Source: Chloroflexota bacterium (lineage in GTDB: Bacteria > Chloroflexota > Limnocylindria > Limnocylindrales > CSP1-4). Taken from it: a stretch of DNA of 64,000 nt. The notes under the pieces are model-generated. The model saw only the letters and a list, made by a program, of their open reading frames with translations, was not told the origin of the DNA and did no database searches. The stretch covers positions 1 through 64,000 of the forward strand of contig JACPOU010000025.1 in NCBI GenBank assembly GCA_016191345.1. The letters are read 5' to 3'. A program made the translations under genes and the position numbers. Shown piece after piece: positions 1-9,512 of the stretch. The stretch's first letter is position 1. Every line of letters starts with the position of its first letter.

Positions 1-124
1 CGCGGGCGACGGGGCGGGCGGGCGGGGCGGGGCGGGGCGCCGGCGTCCAGCGCGCCGGTGTGCACCGCGAGGGAGCGCGGGCGCCCTGCCGCCGTGCCGC
101 GGGACCTGCGGCCCCGTGGCCGGG
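1..124. other. Noncoding edge with G-runs
   Basis: This stretch lies downstream of the clpX stop codon and shows no gene. Bases 10 to 40 are a string of G3 and G4 runs separated by single C, which could fold as a G-quadruplex on the plus strand. No clear hairpin-plus-T terminator is visible. Confidence 0.5.
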
Positions 125-1438
<1,314 letters not shown>

Positions 1439-1487
1439 GTGCCTGCCTCGTGCATCCGTCGCCGGGTGTCCCGATCCCCCGCCGGGA

Positions 1488-2168
1488 TCAGCCCTTCGAC
1501 TTCTTCGTCTCCGGCTCCACGATCGTCGCGACCTTGCTGCCCTCGCCACCGGCCAGTCCGGCGTCGTGGGCCTGCGAGATCAGCGAGGCACCCTGGACCA
1601 CGTAGACCGCGTCGATGATGCCATAGTCCTTCGCCTCCTCGGGCGACATGAACCGGTCTCGATCGGTGTCCTTCTTGACCTGCTCGATGGGCTGGCCGGT
1701 ATGGCGGCTGAGGATCTCGTGGTTCATGTCCACGAGGTGCTCCCATTCCTTCATCTGGATCATCGCGTCGGGGGCGTTGCCGCGGAACCCGCCGGAGCCC
1801 TGATGGATCATGATCCGGCTGTGGGGCAGCGCATAGCGCTTGCCCTTTGCCCCCGCCGCCAGCAGCACCGCAGCCATGGACGCAGCCTGCCCGAGACAGA
1901 TCGTGCTGACAGGGGCCCGAAGGTACTGCATGGTGTCGTAGATCGCGAGGCCCGCGGTCACCACCCCGCCCGGCGAGTTGATGTAGAGGCTGATGTCCTT
2001 CTCCGGGTCCTCGGATTCAAGGAACAGGAGCTGCGCGATCACGAGGTTGGCGAGGTGGTCCTCGATCGCGTCGCCGATGAAGATGATCCGCTCCTTCAGC
2101 AGGCGCGAGTAGATGTCGTAGGCGCGCTCTCCGCGACTGGAGGATTCGATGACCATCGGGACGAGCAT
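1488..2168 (-). CDS. clpP: ATP-dependent Clp protease proteolytic subunit ClpP
   Basis: ClpP is the serine peptidase that forms the tetradecameric barrel for ClpX-delivered substrates. The product is 226 residues, slightly longer than usual because of a C-terminal tail. The catalytic Ser lies in GQAASMAA, the His in MIHQGSGG and the Asp in KKDTDRD. The ATG at 2168 has an AGGAG 7 bases upstream and gives the expected N-terminus (MLVPMVIE). It lies between tig and clpX on the same strand. Confidence 0.97.
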   Translation of the reverse strand: MLVPMVIESSSRGERAYDIYSRLLKERIIFIGDAIEDHLANLVIAQLLFLESEDPEKDISLYINSPGGVVTAGLAIYDTMQYLRAPVSTICLGQAASMAAVLLAAGAKGKRYALPHSRIMIHQGSGGFRGNAPDAMIQMKEWEHLVDMNHEILSRHTGQPIEQVKKDTDRDRFMSPEEAKDYGIIDAVYVVQGASLISQAHDAGLAGGEGSKVATIVEPETKKSKG

Positions 2169-2215
2169 TCGAGGCTCCTGTTCCACGAGACGGGGTTGAG
2201 GCCGACGGACGGGAT

Positions 2216-3646
2216 CTAGCGCGAGGCCGCCGGCGAGGCGTCGGCCTCGACCTCGGCCGCAGGGTCGGGGGCGCCGATGGCCGCGTTCGCCTCGGCGGTG
2301 CTGGACGTGACGCCGCTCGGGGCGTCGTCCTCGAGATGCGGGATCGCGGGGTGCTCGGGATGCGCGGCAAGCCAGGCGTTGACGAGCTGCTCCACGACCC
2401 GGCTCCGCCGGAGCGTGCTGCGGATGAAGCTCCGGCCGCGGGCGGATTCGAAGTACGCGATCGTCTTCTTGTCCTTCTCGTAGCGCTGCCGCGCCCGGTC
2501 CACCTCGGCCGCCACGTCCGGGTCGGAGATCTCGACGCCCTCGGCCTCGGCGACCTTCGAGAGGACCAGCAACACCTTGACCCGCTTCTCGGCGTTCGGC
2601 CGGAACTCGGCGTGGAGGTCCGCCTCGGTCTTCTCGACGACCTTGAGGTACGCCTCCTCGGTGATCCCCTGCCGGGCCAGCGTCATCCGGAACTCGTCGT
2701 GCATCACCTCGACCTCCTGGTCGACGAGGATGTCCGGCAGCTCCACGGTCGCGTTCGCGACGGCGTACTCGATGATCCTGTCCGAGAACTCGTGGCGGGC
2801 CTTGTCGAGGGCGTTCCGCTCGAGGCGGGCCTGGATCTCGGTCCGCAGCGCCGCGAGGTCCTCGTAGGACCCCATCGACCGTGCAAACTCGTCGTCGACC
2901 GTCGGCAGGACCTTCTCGCGGAGCTCCCGCAGCTCGACCTCGAAGTGGGCGACCTGGCCGGCGAGGCTTGCCTCGGCGTAGTCGGCCGGGAAGGTGATGT
3001 CGAAGCCCTTCGACTCGCCCGGCCTGAGGCCCATGAGGTTGTCCTCGAAGCCGGGGATGAGGCGCTCCTGGCCCAGGATGAGCGGCATCCGGTCCGCGGA
3101 GCCGCCGTCGAACGGCACGCCGTCGCGCGTCCCGACATAGCCGATGACGGCGTAGTCGCCGGCCTTCGCGCCCCGATCCTCGACCGGGGCGAGGCTCGCG
3201 TTCTGGTCCGCCAGCTCCTCGAGGACCTTGTCCACCTTGGCGGCGTCGACGGTCTCGATCACCGGCCCGAAGTTGAAGGCCCGGTAGTCGCCGAGCTGGA
3301 CCTCCGGCCGGACCTGGACCGTCGCCGTGAAGATGACGGGCCTGCCCTCCTCCGCCTGCTCGATCGCGACGTCCGCGTTGTTGAGCGGCGTCAGGTCGTG
3401 CTCGATGAGGGCATCGCGGTAGGCCCGCTGGACGAGGTGGTCCATCGCCTCGTCGAGGATCGCCGGGGCGCCGACGGCGCGCTCGACGACGGGCCGGGGA
3501 GCCTTGCCGGGCCGGAAGCCCGCGATCCGGGTCCGGCGCGAGATGTGGCGGACGGCCTCGTCGAGGGCGGCCGTGAGCTGCTCGGGCGGCAGCTCGAAAC
3601 GGATGGTGATGGAGCTCCGGGGAGCCGGGGTGATCGTGCTGGTCAT
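2216..3646 (-). CDS. tig: Trigger factor
   Basis: Trigger factor is the ribosome-bound chaperone and peptidyl-prolyl isomerase that meets nascent chains. The 476-residue product has the N-terminal ribosome-binding domain with the GFRPGKAP signature (the usual GFRxGKxP loop), a central FKBP-type domain (about 160 to 250), and a long helical C-terminal domain with a Ser/Ala/Asp-rich tail. The ATG at 3646 fits the conserved N-terminus. The reading frame stays open upstream but encodes a Pro/Ala-rich stretch. No ribosome-binding site is seen; instead a TATACT lies 8 bases before the ATG, suggesting a leaderless message. It is first in tig-clpP-clpX. Confidence 0.95.
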   Translation of the reverse strand: MTSTITPAPRSSITIRFELPPEQLTAALDEAVRHISRRTRIAGFRPGKAPRPVVERAVGAPAILDEAMDHLVQRAYRDALIEHDLTPLNNADVAIEQAEEGRPVIFTATVQVRPEVQLGDYRAFNFGPVIETVDAAKVDKVLEELADQNASLAPVEDRGAKAGDYAVIGYVGTRDGVPFDGGSADRMPLILGQERLIPGFEDNLMGLRPGESKGFDITFPADYAEASLAGQVAHFEVELRELREKVLPTVDDEFARSMGSYEDLAALRTEIQARLERNALDKARHEFSDRIIEYAVANATVELPDILVDQEVEVMHDEFRMTLARQGITEEAYLKVVEKTEADLHAEFRPNAEKRVKVLLVLSKVAEAEGVEISDPDVAAEVDRARQRYEKDKKTIAYFESARGRSFIRSTLRRSRVVEQLVNAWLAAHPEHPAIPHLEDDAPSGVTSSTAEANAAIGAPDPAAEVEADASPAASR

Positions 3647-3654
3647 TGCCGGGA

Positions 3655-3660
3655 AGTATA
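3655..3660 (-). promoter_or_regulatory. -10 box of a probable leaderless tig promoter
   Basis: TATACT on the minus strand is followed by 8 bases and then the tig ATG. Transcription would begin at or next to the start codon. No convincing -35 hexamer is visible, which is common for such promoters. Confidence 0.5.
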
Positions 3661-3842
3661 CGGGCGAGCGGCGTGCGGGCCCGGCTGCGGGGGCGCGCGG
3701 TGCGGGCGGGCGCGGGAGCGGCGACGGTTTCGGCCCGGCGGCGAGCGGCGTACCGGTGCGGGCTGCCGGTGGCGCGGCGATCCGGGTGACCGCGGGCGCC
3801 ACCGACGCGTGGCGGCGCCGGGCGATCCGCTACCGTAGCCGC

Positions 3843-3930
3843 GGGCGAGTGGCGGAATGGCAGACGCGCCGGCCTTAGGAGCCGGTGCCGCGTGAGCGGC
3901 GTGTCGGTTCGACCCCGACCTCGCCTACCA
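3843..3930 (+). tRNA. tRNA-Leu (anticodon UAG)
   Basis: The 88-base gene folds as a type II tRNA. The 7-bp acceptor stem GGGCGAG pairs with CTCGCCT (one G-U pair). The anticodon stem CCGGC/GCCGG holds the loop CTTAGGA with anticodon TAG, reading CUA. A long variable arm (GCCGC/GCGGC) marks a Leu isoacceptor, the T arm is GTCGG-TTCGACC-CCGAC, and CCA is encoded. A TACCGT box at 3831 to 3836 is a possible -10 element. Confidence 0.95.
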
Positions 3931-4307
3931 CCTTCGCGTCGCTGGCCGGCCCGCCCGGCCCGCGCCAACCTCGCGGCCTCGCGGCCACGCGGGGCTCCCG
4001 GCCTCGCGGCCTCGCGGGCTCGCGGGCCGCATCCCGCCAGGAATCGCCCAGGTGCATCTTGTGCGGCGCAACGCGGCCCCGTCCCACCGGGAATCGCTGT
4101 CCGGCATCGATGACGGCGCCTTGGCCCTCCGCGGCCGGGCCGGTGCCGCGATTCGAGCGTGGGATGGCCCTCTGCCGACGCCGGGGCGCCCTCGATCGGC
4201 CCATCGAGCCGTCCTGCATTCCGCGGGGCGATTCCTGACGGAGAGGAGCGCCGCCGCGCGACATCGAGGCGCGAGCCCCTCCCCCGCCTCGCGCGAGTCG
4301 CGTGCTC
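3931..4307. other. Intergenic, GC-rich simple repeats
   Basis: This 377-base gap between the tRNA and the next gene contains short reiterations of CTCGCGG and GCGGCC around 3965 to 4035. No convincing gene, RNA or terminator was found; open frames here look like composition artefacts. Confidence 0.5.
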
Positions 4308-4940
4308 TCAGCCCCGGGGCGGGATCCCGGCGTCGTGCGGCGCGCGCTCCTGCGGCGCGCGCTCGTGCGGCGCGGCTCCCGCGACGCCGTCCGCAGCGCT
4401 GCCCGCCGCCTCGCCGCGCTGCATTCGCTCCCGCGCGCGCCGCAGGCCTTCCGAGAACGACGGGCCGTCCGGGTCGAAGAGCCGCTCGGCGAACTGCTTC
4501 CCGGCCTTGATCGTGGCGGGCCGGACCAGCCCCACGAGGATCGCCGCCGCGGCGCCCCGCAGGTCGCGGTCCCGGCGCTCCGGTGCCTTCTCGTCGAGGT
4601 AAGCCGCGAACTCGCGCTCCAGCGTGCCGCGGACCCGCTCGCCGTCCGTGCCGAGCTTCTTGAGGGTCTTCTCGACCTCGGGCGGGAGCATCGATTTCGG
4701 AAGGTCCGCGTCCCTGCCGAAGATCGCCCGGCGCGCGCGCCTCAGGACCCGGCCGGGGCCGCCGAGCAGCAGGAACGCGGCACCGGCCGCGGCCCCGGCG
4801 ACCTTCGCCGGCTCGCGCCGGAGCCGGGCGGGGATGTCCACCGCGGCACGACCGGAGGCCTCGAGGCGGACGAGCTCCTCGGTGAGCCCGTCGCGCGCCG
4901 CTAGGACTTCCGCCCGAGCGGCGTCTGTTCGCGCACCCAC
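4308..4940 (-). CDS. Uncharacterised protein downstream of a holin-like gene
   Basis: The product is about 210 residues. It has one short hydrophobic segment (AKVAGAAAGAAFLLLGGPG, about residues 50 to 70) followed by a charged helical region and a polar tail, so it may be anchored or peripheral to the membrane. The start is uncertain: the GTG at 4940 overlaps the preceding gene by 40 bases, and a later GTG is possible. It directly follows a phage-holin-family membrane gene on the same strand, an arrangement usually seen with small envelope-stress proteins of unknown role. I do not recognise the family with confidence. Confidence 0.55.
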   Translation of the reverse strand: MGARTDAARAEVLAARDGLTEELVRLEASGRAAVDIPARLRREPAKVAGAAAGAAFLLLGGPGRVLRRARRAIFGRDADLPKSMLPPEVEKTLKKLGTDGERVRGTLEREFAAYLDEKAPERRDRDLRGAAAAILVGLVRPATIKAGKQFAERLFDPDGPSFSEGLRRARERMQRGEAAGSAADGVAGAAPHERAPQERAPHDAGIPPRG

Positions 4941-5833
4941 TCGATGGTCTCCTTTGTGGTCTCGATGGTCTGCGAGGGATAGAACCGGGCCTTCAGGGCG
5001 TCCGTGTCGATGCCCTCGCGGGCGACGGCGAGGCCGGCTAGGACGAGCCAGGCGATGAGCCAGGCCAGAACGCCGAACGCGGCGCCGACGCGGGGCCCGA
5101 GTGCGATCGCGGTCAGGATGCCGAGCAGCGCCCCGACGATCGCCCCGGCCACGAGCCCGCCGAACGCGGCGCCCCCACCTGAGCCGCCGCGGAGGCCGGC
5201 CACCAGGCCGACCACGGCCCCGACGACGGCGAGGACGAGCGCCGCGGCCGCCAGCGGCCGGACGGCGGCGTCGACGGTGGGCAGGAGCGAGTCGCCGACG
5301 ATCGTCCAGGCCCGGTTCGACAGATCGAGTCCGAGGATGACGCCGACGACCACGCCGATCAGGAGGGCGACGAACCCGGCCCGGGCCAGGCGCCCACCGC
5401 CGATCCCGATGGCGACGAGGATGAGGCCCACGGCGCCGTCGATGAGCAGCAGCGACCCGAGCAGCACGCCCCAGCCGATCGACCCGAAGATCCATTCGCC
5501 GAGAAACAGCATGAGCCCGACGGGGACGAGGATCCCGGCGAGGAACAGCAGCCCGAATGCCGCGCCGGCATACATCGCGACCCGGCCGACCTCGCCCATG
5601 ATCTCGCCGGCCTCGGCCTTGCCGAGGTCGATGTGGGCACGGATGAGCCGCTTGCCCGCCTCGAGCGTCGCGCCGAACTGGCGACGGAGGCCCGGCGGAT
5701 CCGGCTCGTCGACGGGCGGGGGCGGACTCCAGTCCGCGCCGGGCAGGACCGGCTCCTCGGGACCGCCGCCTGGGCGATCCATGCCCGGAACGCGGGCCGG
5801 ACCCGGCGGGGCCGGATCGTTCGGTGTCGTCAA
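4901..5833 (-). CDS. Holin-superfamily-III-like integral membrane protein
   Basis: The product is 310 residues, with a Pro-rich cytoplasmic N-terminus and an amphipathic region containing EAGEIMGEVGRVAMYAG, which resembles the start of the Phage_holin_3_6/DUF1469 family. At least six further Gly/Ala/Val-rich membrane segments follow, which is longer than the usual two- to four-helix family member. The C-terminus carries the DALKARFYP and WVRE motifs common in such proteins. The TTG at 5833 is preferred over the ATG at 5782 because GGAG lies 5 bases upstream of it. Despite the name, these chromosomal proteins are not known lysis holins. The next gene overlaps its 3' end. Confidence 0.7.
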   Translation of the reverse strand: MTTPNDPAPPGPARVPGMDRPGGGPEEPVLPGADWSPPPPVDEPDPPGLRRQFGATLEAGKRLIRAHIDLGKAEAGEIMGEVGRVAMYAGAAFGLLFLAGILVPVGLMLFLGEWIFGSIGWGVLLGSLLLIDGAVGLILVAIGIGGGRLARAGFVALLIGVVVGVILGLDLSNRAWTIVGDSLLPTVDAAVRPLAAAALVLAVVGAVVGLVAGLRGGSGGGAAFGGLVAGAIVGALLGILTAIALGPRVGAAFGVLAWLIAWLVLAGLAVAREGIDTDALKARFYPSQTIETTKETIEWVREQTPLGRKS

Positions 5834-5967
5834 GGTCGCTCCAATGCTGCGCGGGGCAGTCGCTGGGACCCGCGAATCATACCAACCGCGGCTGACGCGA
5901 CCCTGTGCGACCCCGTCGGTCGCCTCGCACCGGCATCGCACCGGCGCCGCCCCGGCGGCACACGGCC

Positions 5968-5973
5968 TACCAT
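5968..5973 (+). promoter_or_regulatory. -10 box of a probable leaderless cinA promoter
   Basis: TACCAT is followed by 8 bases and then the ATG at 5982. There is no purine-rich ribosome-binding site in between, so translation probably starts on a leaderless message. Confidence 0.45.
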
Positions 5974-5981
5974 CGGCCCCG

Positions 5982-7190
5982 ATGCGCCCGATCCACACCG
6001 CCGAACTCCTCTCCATCGGATCCGAGCTGACCGTCGGCGAGACGCGCGACACGAACGCCGGCGAGCTGGCCCGGAGCCTGACCGAGCAGGGCGTCGAGGT
6101 CCGCCGGATGACGGCCCTCCCCGACGAGCAGGAGGCCGTGACCGCCGCCGTCCGCGCCGCCCTCGAGGCGACCGACCTCGTGGTCTCGACCGGCGGCCTC
6201 GGGCCGACGCCGGACGACCTGACCCGCGAGTCGATCGCCGCGGCCATCGGGGAGTCACCGGCCATCGATCCCGAGCTGGAGTCCTGGCTGCGGAACCTCT
6301 TCGAGCAGCGCGGCCTCGCCTACCCCGCCTCGAACGCCAAGCAAGCCTGGCTCACGCCTTCGACCACCGCGGTCCCGAACGCCAACGGGACTGCGCCGGG
6401 CTGGTGGGTGGACCGGCCGGACGGCCGGATCGTCGTGGCGCTGCCCGGACCGCCGCGCGAGATGCGCCCGATGTGGCACGACTGGGTCCTGCCCCGGCTC
6501 GCGGCGGCGGGGCTGGGCCGCGCGTCGGTGTCCCGCACGCTCCGCACGGCCGGCCTCGGCGAGTCGCTCATCGCGGAGCGCCTCGGGCCGCTCCTCGAGC
6601 GCGGCGCCAATCCAACCGTGGCCACGTACGCCCGGTCCGACGCGGTCGACGTCCGGATCTCGGCCGTGCCGGCGGCGGAGGCCACGGCCGAGGACCTCGT
6701 CGCCGCGGCCGAGGCCGCGGTCCTGCACCTCATCGGCGACCACGTCTGGGGCCGCGGCGACGTGACGTGGCCGGCCGCGATCGCCGCCGCGCTCGACGCC
6801 CGCCGCCGGGCCTGGCGCCTCGGGATCGTGGAGGTCGGGACGCGTGGCAGCGTGCTGGCCCTGCTCGGCGAAGGTCTCGGGGACCGGATCGCCTTCGCGG
6901 AGACGCTCCCGGCCGGCCACCGGCCGGCGACCGGCGGGTGGATCGACCTCGCGGCCCTGGCCGACGGGGTCCGGGGGGCCGGAGGCTGCGAGGTGGGCCT
7001 CGCCGTCCGGACGCGGACGCGCGGCGGCGACATGGCCGTTTCGATCGCGATCGTCGATCCCGATGGCCGGCACGTGGAACGGCGCGTCGCCTTCCTCGCC
7101 GGCCCGACGGGCCGGACGCGGGCCGCCCTGCTCGCCGCGGCGGCGCTCTGGCGCCGCCTCGCCGGACGATCCCTCGGCGAGCCGAGCTGA
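5982..7190 (+). CDS. cinA: CinA-family protein with degenerate amidase domain
   Basis: The 402-residue product has the N-terminal MoaB/molybdopterin-binding-like domain of CinA, with ELLSIGSEL, DTNA, STGGLGPTPDD and the NANGTAPG/GPPREM loops; in CinA this domain can act as a COG1058-type pyrophosphatase. The C-terminal part (about residue 263 onward) lies where the PncC nicotinamide-nucleotide amidase domain should be. The usual AESCTGG catalytic motif is replaced by VEVGTRGS, so amidase activity is doubtful. The gene is divergent from the holin-like operon and ends 111 bases before a hydrolase gene. No recA is visible nearby. Confidence 0.85.
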   Translation: MRPIHTAELLSIGSELTVGETRDTNAGELARSLTEQGVEVRRMTALPDEQEAVTAAVRAALEATDLVVSTGGLGPTPDDLTRESIAAAIGESPAIDPELESWLRNLFEQRGLAYPASNAKQAWLTPSTTAVPNANGTAPGWWVDRPDGRIVVALPGPPREMRPMWHDWVLPRLAAAGLGRASVSRTLRTAGLGESLIAERLGPLLERGANPTVATYARSDAVDVRISAVPAAEATAEDLVAAAEAAVLHLIGDHVWGRGDVTWPAAIAAALDARRRAWRLGIVEVGTRGSVLALLGEGLGDRIAFAETLPAGHRPATGGWIDLAALADGVRGAGGCEVGLAVRTRTRGGDMAVSIAIVDPDGRHVERRVAFLAGPTGRTRAALLAAAALWRRLAGRSLGEPS

Positions 7191-7301
7191 AATGTCGCCC
7201 AGCCGACACGCCCCGCGTCGCGGTGCGCCTTCCACGCCCGGCACCCGCCCTGTCACGATGCGCGCGGCGGGCCGCCCCGGTCCCGCGCCCGGAGGAAATT
7301 C

Positions 7302-8141
7302 ATGCGAGTGACGGTCCTGGGGACGGGCACCGCGCGCCCCGTCGCGGATACGGGTGCGTCCGGAATCCTCATCCAGTCCGACCGGACCGCCGTCCTCTTC
7401 GACATCGGCAGCGGCATCGCCTCGCGGCTCGAGCGGACGGTCGGGGCGGCCGGCCTTGACGGGCTCGTCGTCGGGCACATGCATGCCGACCACTGGATCG
7501 ACATCGCCCCGCTCCGCTACCGCTTCCCGTGGGGCGAGCTCTCGCCGCGTCCCCTGCCCGTCCACCTGCCGCCCGGCGGGAAGGAGAAGCTGGACCACCT
7601 GGCGGCGGTGATCAGCGAACGACATGGCTTCTTCGAGGTCGCCTTCGACGTCCGTGAGTACGCGACCGGCGACACGATCCGCATCGGGGACCTCGTGATC
7701 CGGCCCCACCCGGTTGGCCATTATGTGCCGGCCTGGTCGATGGACATCACCGGGCCCGGCGGCGAGCGCATCGTGTATGCCGGCGACATGGGTCCCTCCG
7801 ACGAGCTCGTCGAGCTGGCCCGCGGCGCGGAGCTCCTGATCCTCGAGGCGACCCTCGACACGAGCCGCTACGACGACGCGAAGCGCGGCCACCTCACCGC
7901 CGAGGAGGCCGTGGACCACGTCATCCGGTCCGGGGTCCCGCGGGGGATCCTCGTCCACTACCCGTCGGAGCGGCGCGATGCCATCCGCGACATCTGCGCG
8001 CCGACCAACGGGCTGGTCATGCCCGCGGTGACGGGAACCGTCCTCGAGATCCGCCGCAGGGCCGTCCCCGCGCTGTCGGCCGCGCCCGCCCTCGCGGAGG
8101 CCGGGACGTCCCTCCCTCAGGAGACCGTCAGCAGGGGCTGA
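7302..8141 (+). CDS. Metallo-beta-lactamase-fold hydrolase (RNase Z-like)
   Basis: The 279-residue product belongs to the MBL fold. It opens with the strand VTVLGTGTARP typical of RNase Z-like members. It carries the metal motif HMHADH (about residues 60 to 65), a later H in HPVGHYVP, D in YAGDMGPSD, and a final H in ILVHYPS. The substrate cannot be told from sequence: tRNA 3' processing, cyclic nucleotides or lactone-type esters are all possible for this subgroup. A GGAGG 6 bases before the ATG supports the start. Its 3' end overlaps the convergent Mrp gene by 25 bases. Confidence 0.8.
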   Translation: MRVTVLGTGTARPVADTGASGILIQSDRTAVLFDIGSGIASRLERTVGAAGLDGLVVGHMHADHWIDIAPLRYRFPWGELSPRPLPVHLPPGGKEKLDHLAAVISERHGFFEVAFDVREYATGDTIRIGDLVIRPHPVGHYVPAWSMDITGPGGERIVYAGDMGPSDELVELARGAELLILEATLDTSRYDDAKRGHLTAEEAVDHVIRSGVPRGILVHYPSERRDAIRDICAPTNGLVMPAVTGTVLEIRRRAVPALSAAPALAEAGTSLPQETVSRG

Positions 8142-9196
8142 CCCGCGCCCGTCGCCGCGCGGACGCTCATCCGGGCCGCGACCGTCCGGGCCAGGTTCAC
8201 GAGGGCGACGGCCGCCGGACCCGGTTCGCGCTGGGCGACCGCCGGCACGCCGACGTCGCCGCCCTGGCGGACCGTGACGTCGAGCGGGATCCCGCCGAGG
8301 AACTCCAGGCCGTGCTCGCGCGCGAACCGCTCGCCGCCGCCGCGCCCGAAGAGGTCGATCATGTCGCCGCAGTGGGGGCAGACGAGGCCGCTCATGTTCT
8401 CGACGATGCCGATGACCGGGACGCTCATCCGCTTGAACATCGCGAGGGCCTTCTCGACGTCGAGGAGGGCGACCTCCTGGGGCGTCGTCACGAGGACGGA
8501 CCCGGAGATCGGCACGGCCTGGGCGAGGGTGAGCTGCGCGTCGGAGGTCCCCGGCGGCAGGTCGATGACGAGGTAATCCAGCTCGCCCCAGTCCACGTCG
8601 CGGAGGAACTGCTGGATCGCCCCGCCGACGAGGGGCCCGCGCCAGATGATCGGCTGGCCCGCGGGGACGAAGAACTGGATCGAGATCGCCTTCACGCCGT
8701 GGCGCTCGAGCGGGATGATCTTCTCGTTCGCGCTCTTGCCGGGCTGGCCGTCGAGGCCGAGCATGAGGGGCACGTTCGGGCCGGTGATGTCCGCGTCGAG
8801 GAGGCCCACCGCGGCGCCGTCGCGGGCGAGGGCCACGGCGAGGTTGACCGCGACGGTGCTCTTGCCGACGCCGCCCTTCCCGGACGCCACGGCGATGACG
8901 TTCTTCACGCCCGGCAGCAGCTGCTCCGGGGTCCGGGGCGCCGCGCGGCGGACCATCGACCCCCAGGTCAGCTCGATCGACTCAACGCCGATCGGGTCGA
9001 GGGCCGCGTGGACGCGCGATTCGATCTCGTCCTTGAGGGGACAGGCCGGCGTCGTCAATTCGATCGTGAACGCGAGCGCGCTCCCGTCGAGGACGAGGTC
9101 CTTGACCATGTTCCGCGTCACGAGGTCGCCGCCCAGCTCGGGCTCCTGGACCGTGCGAAGCGCGGCGTAGACGGCGTCCTCGGTGAGCTGCGGCAT
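8117..9196 (-). CDS. apbC: Mrp/ApbC-type iron-sulfur cluster carrier ATPase
   Basis: Mrp proteins bind and transfer Fe-S clusters to apoproteins using a deviant Walker P-loop. The 359-residue product has an N-terminal MIP18/DUF59 domain (VQEPELGGDLVTRNMV), then SGKGGVGKST, DADITGPN, and the DLPPGTSD switch. A CPHC pair near residue 270 is the cluster-binding CxxC that bridges the dimer. The ATG at 9196 is preceded by GAGGA at a 4-base distance, and a GTG 8 codons upstream is a weaker alternative. It is divergent from the polyamine transporter operon. Confidence 0.93.
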   Translation of the reverse strand: MPQLTEDAVYAALRTVQEPELGGDLVTRNMVKDLVLDGSALAFTIELTTPACPLKDEIESRVHAALDPIGVESIELTWGSMVRRAAPRTPEQLLPGVKNVIAVASGKGGVGKSTVAVNLAVALARDGAAVGLLDADITGPNVPLMLGLDGQPGKSANEKIIPLERHGVKAISIQFFVPAGQPIIWRGPLVGGAIQQFLRDVDWGELDYLVIDLPPGTSDAQLTLAQAVPISGSVLVTTPQEVALLDVEKALAMFKRMSVPVIGIVENMSGLVCPHCGDMIDLFGRGGGERFAREHGLEFLGGIPLDVTVRQGGDVGVPAVAQREPGPAAVALVNLARTVAARMSVRAATGAGQPLLTVS

Positions 9197-9512
9197 GGGT
9201 TCCTCGGGCTGTGGCACTGGATTCAGGCGGTCGGCGCGTCGATATCCTAGACCCGTGTCTCCGGATCCGCCGCCGGGCCGGGCCGACCACGAAGGGAGCG
9301 CGGTGCCGACCCGCGCGCGGCGAGCGGATTCGTGAGAACCCGCGGCGATTCCGTGCGAATTTCGAACGCGTCCCGCAATCTGAGCTGGGCCTTCCGTGGT
9401 TTGACACCACCGCTCGTGCGCACCTATCCTCCGGCCACACCCCGCCCCCACGAGATCGCGCGCGAGCGCGAGGCCGAGTGACCGGGACCACCAGCGGAGG
9501 AACACCAGGCTC
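9197..9512. other. Divergent intergenic region between apbC and potA
   Basis: This 316-base gap carries the promoter regions of both flanking genes. The pot promoter is at 9401 to 9430. On the minus strand a TAGGAT near 9249 to 9244 is a possible apbC -10 box, with about 48 bases of leader. No small gene was found. Confidence 0.5.
9401..9430 (+). promoter_or_regulatory. Sigma-70-type promoter of the pot operon
   Basis: TTGACA at 9401 to 9406 and TATCCT at 9425 to 9430 are separated by 18 bases. It is the clearest consensus promoter in the left half of the window and lies about 80 bases before the potA start codon. Confidence 0.7.

Noticed and set aside
10-40. G-quadruplex regulatory element
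   Set aside because: G-runs are common at this GC content, and the window ends too close to judge what lies beyond; kept only as a note.
1488-3968. Very long open frame through tig and clpP
   Set aside because: Only its end is the real ClpP. The remainder is an off-frame reading of tig and its upstream region, with Arg/Pro/Gly-rich composition typical of high-GC shadow frames.
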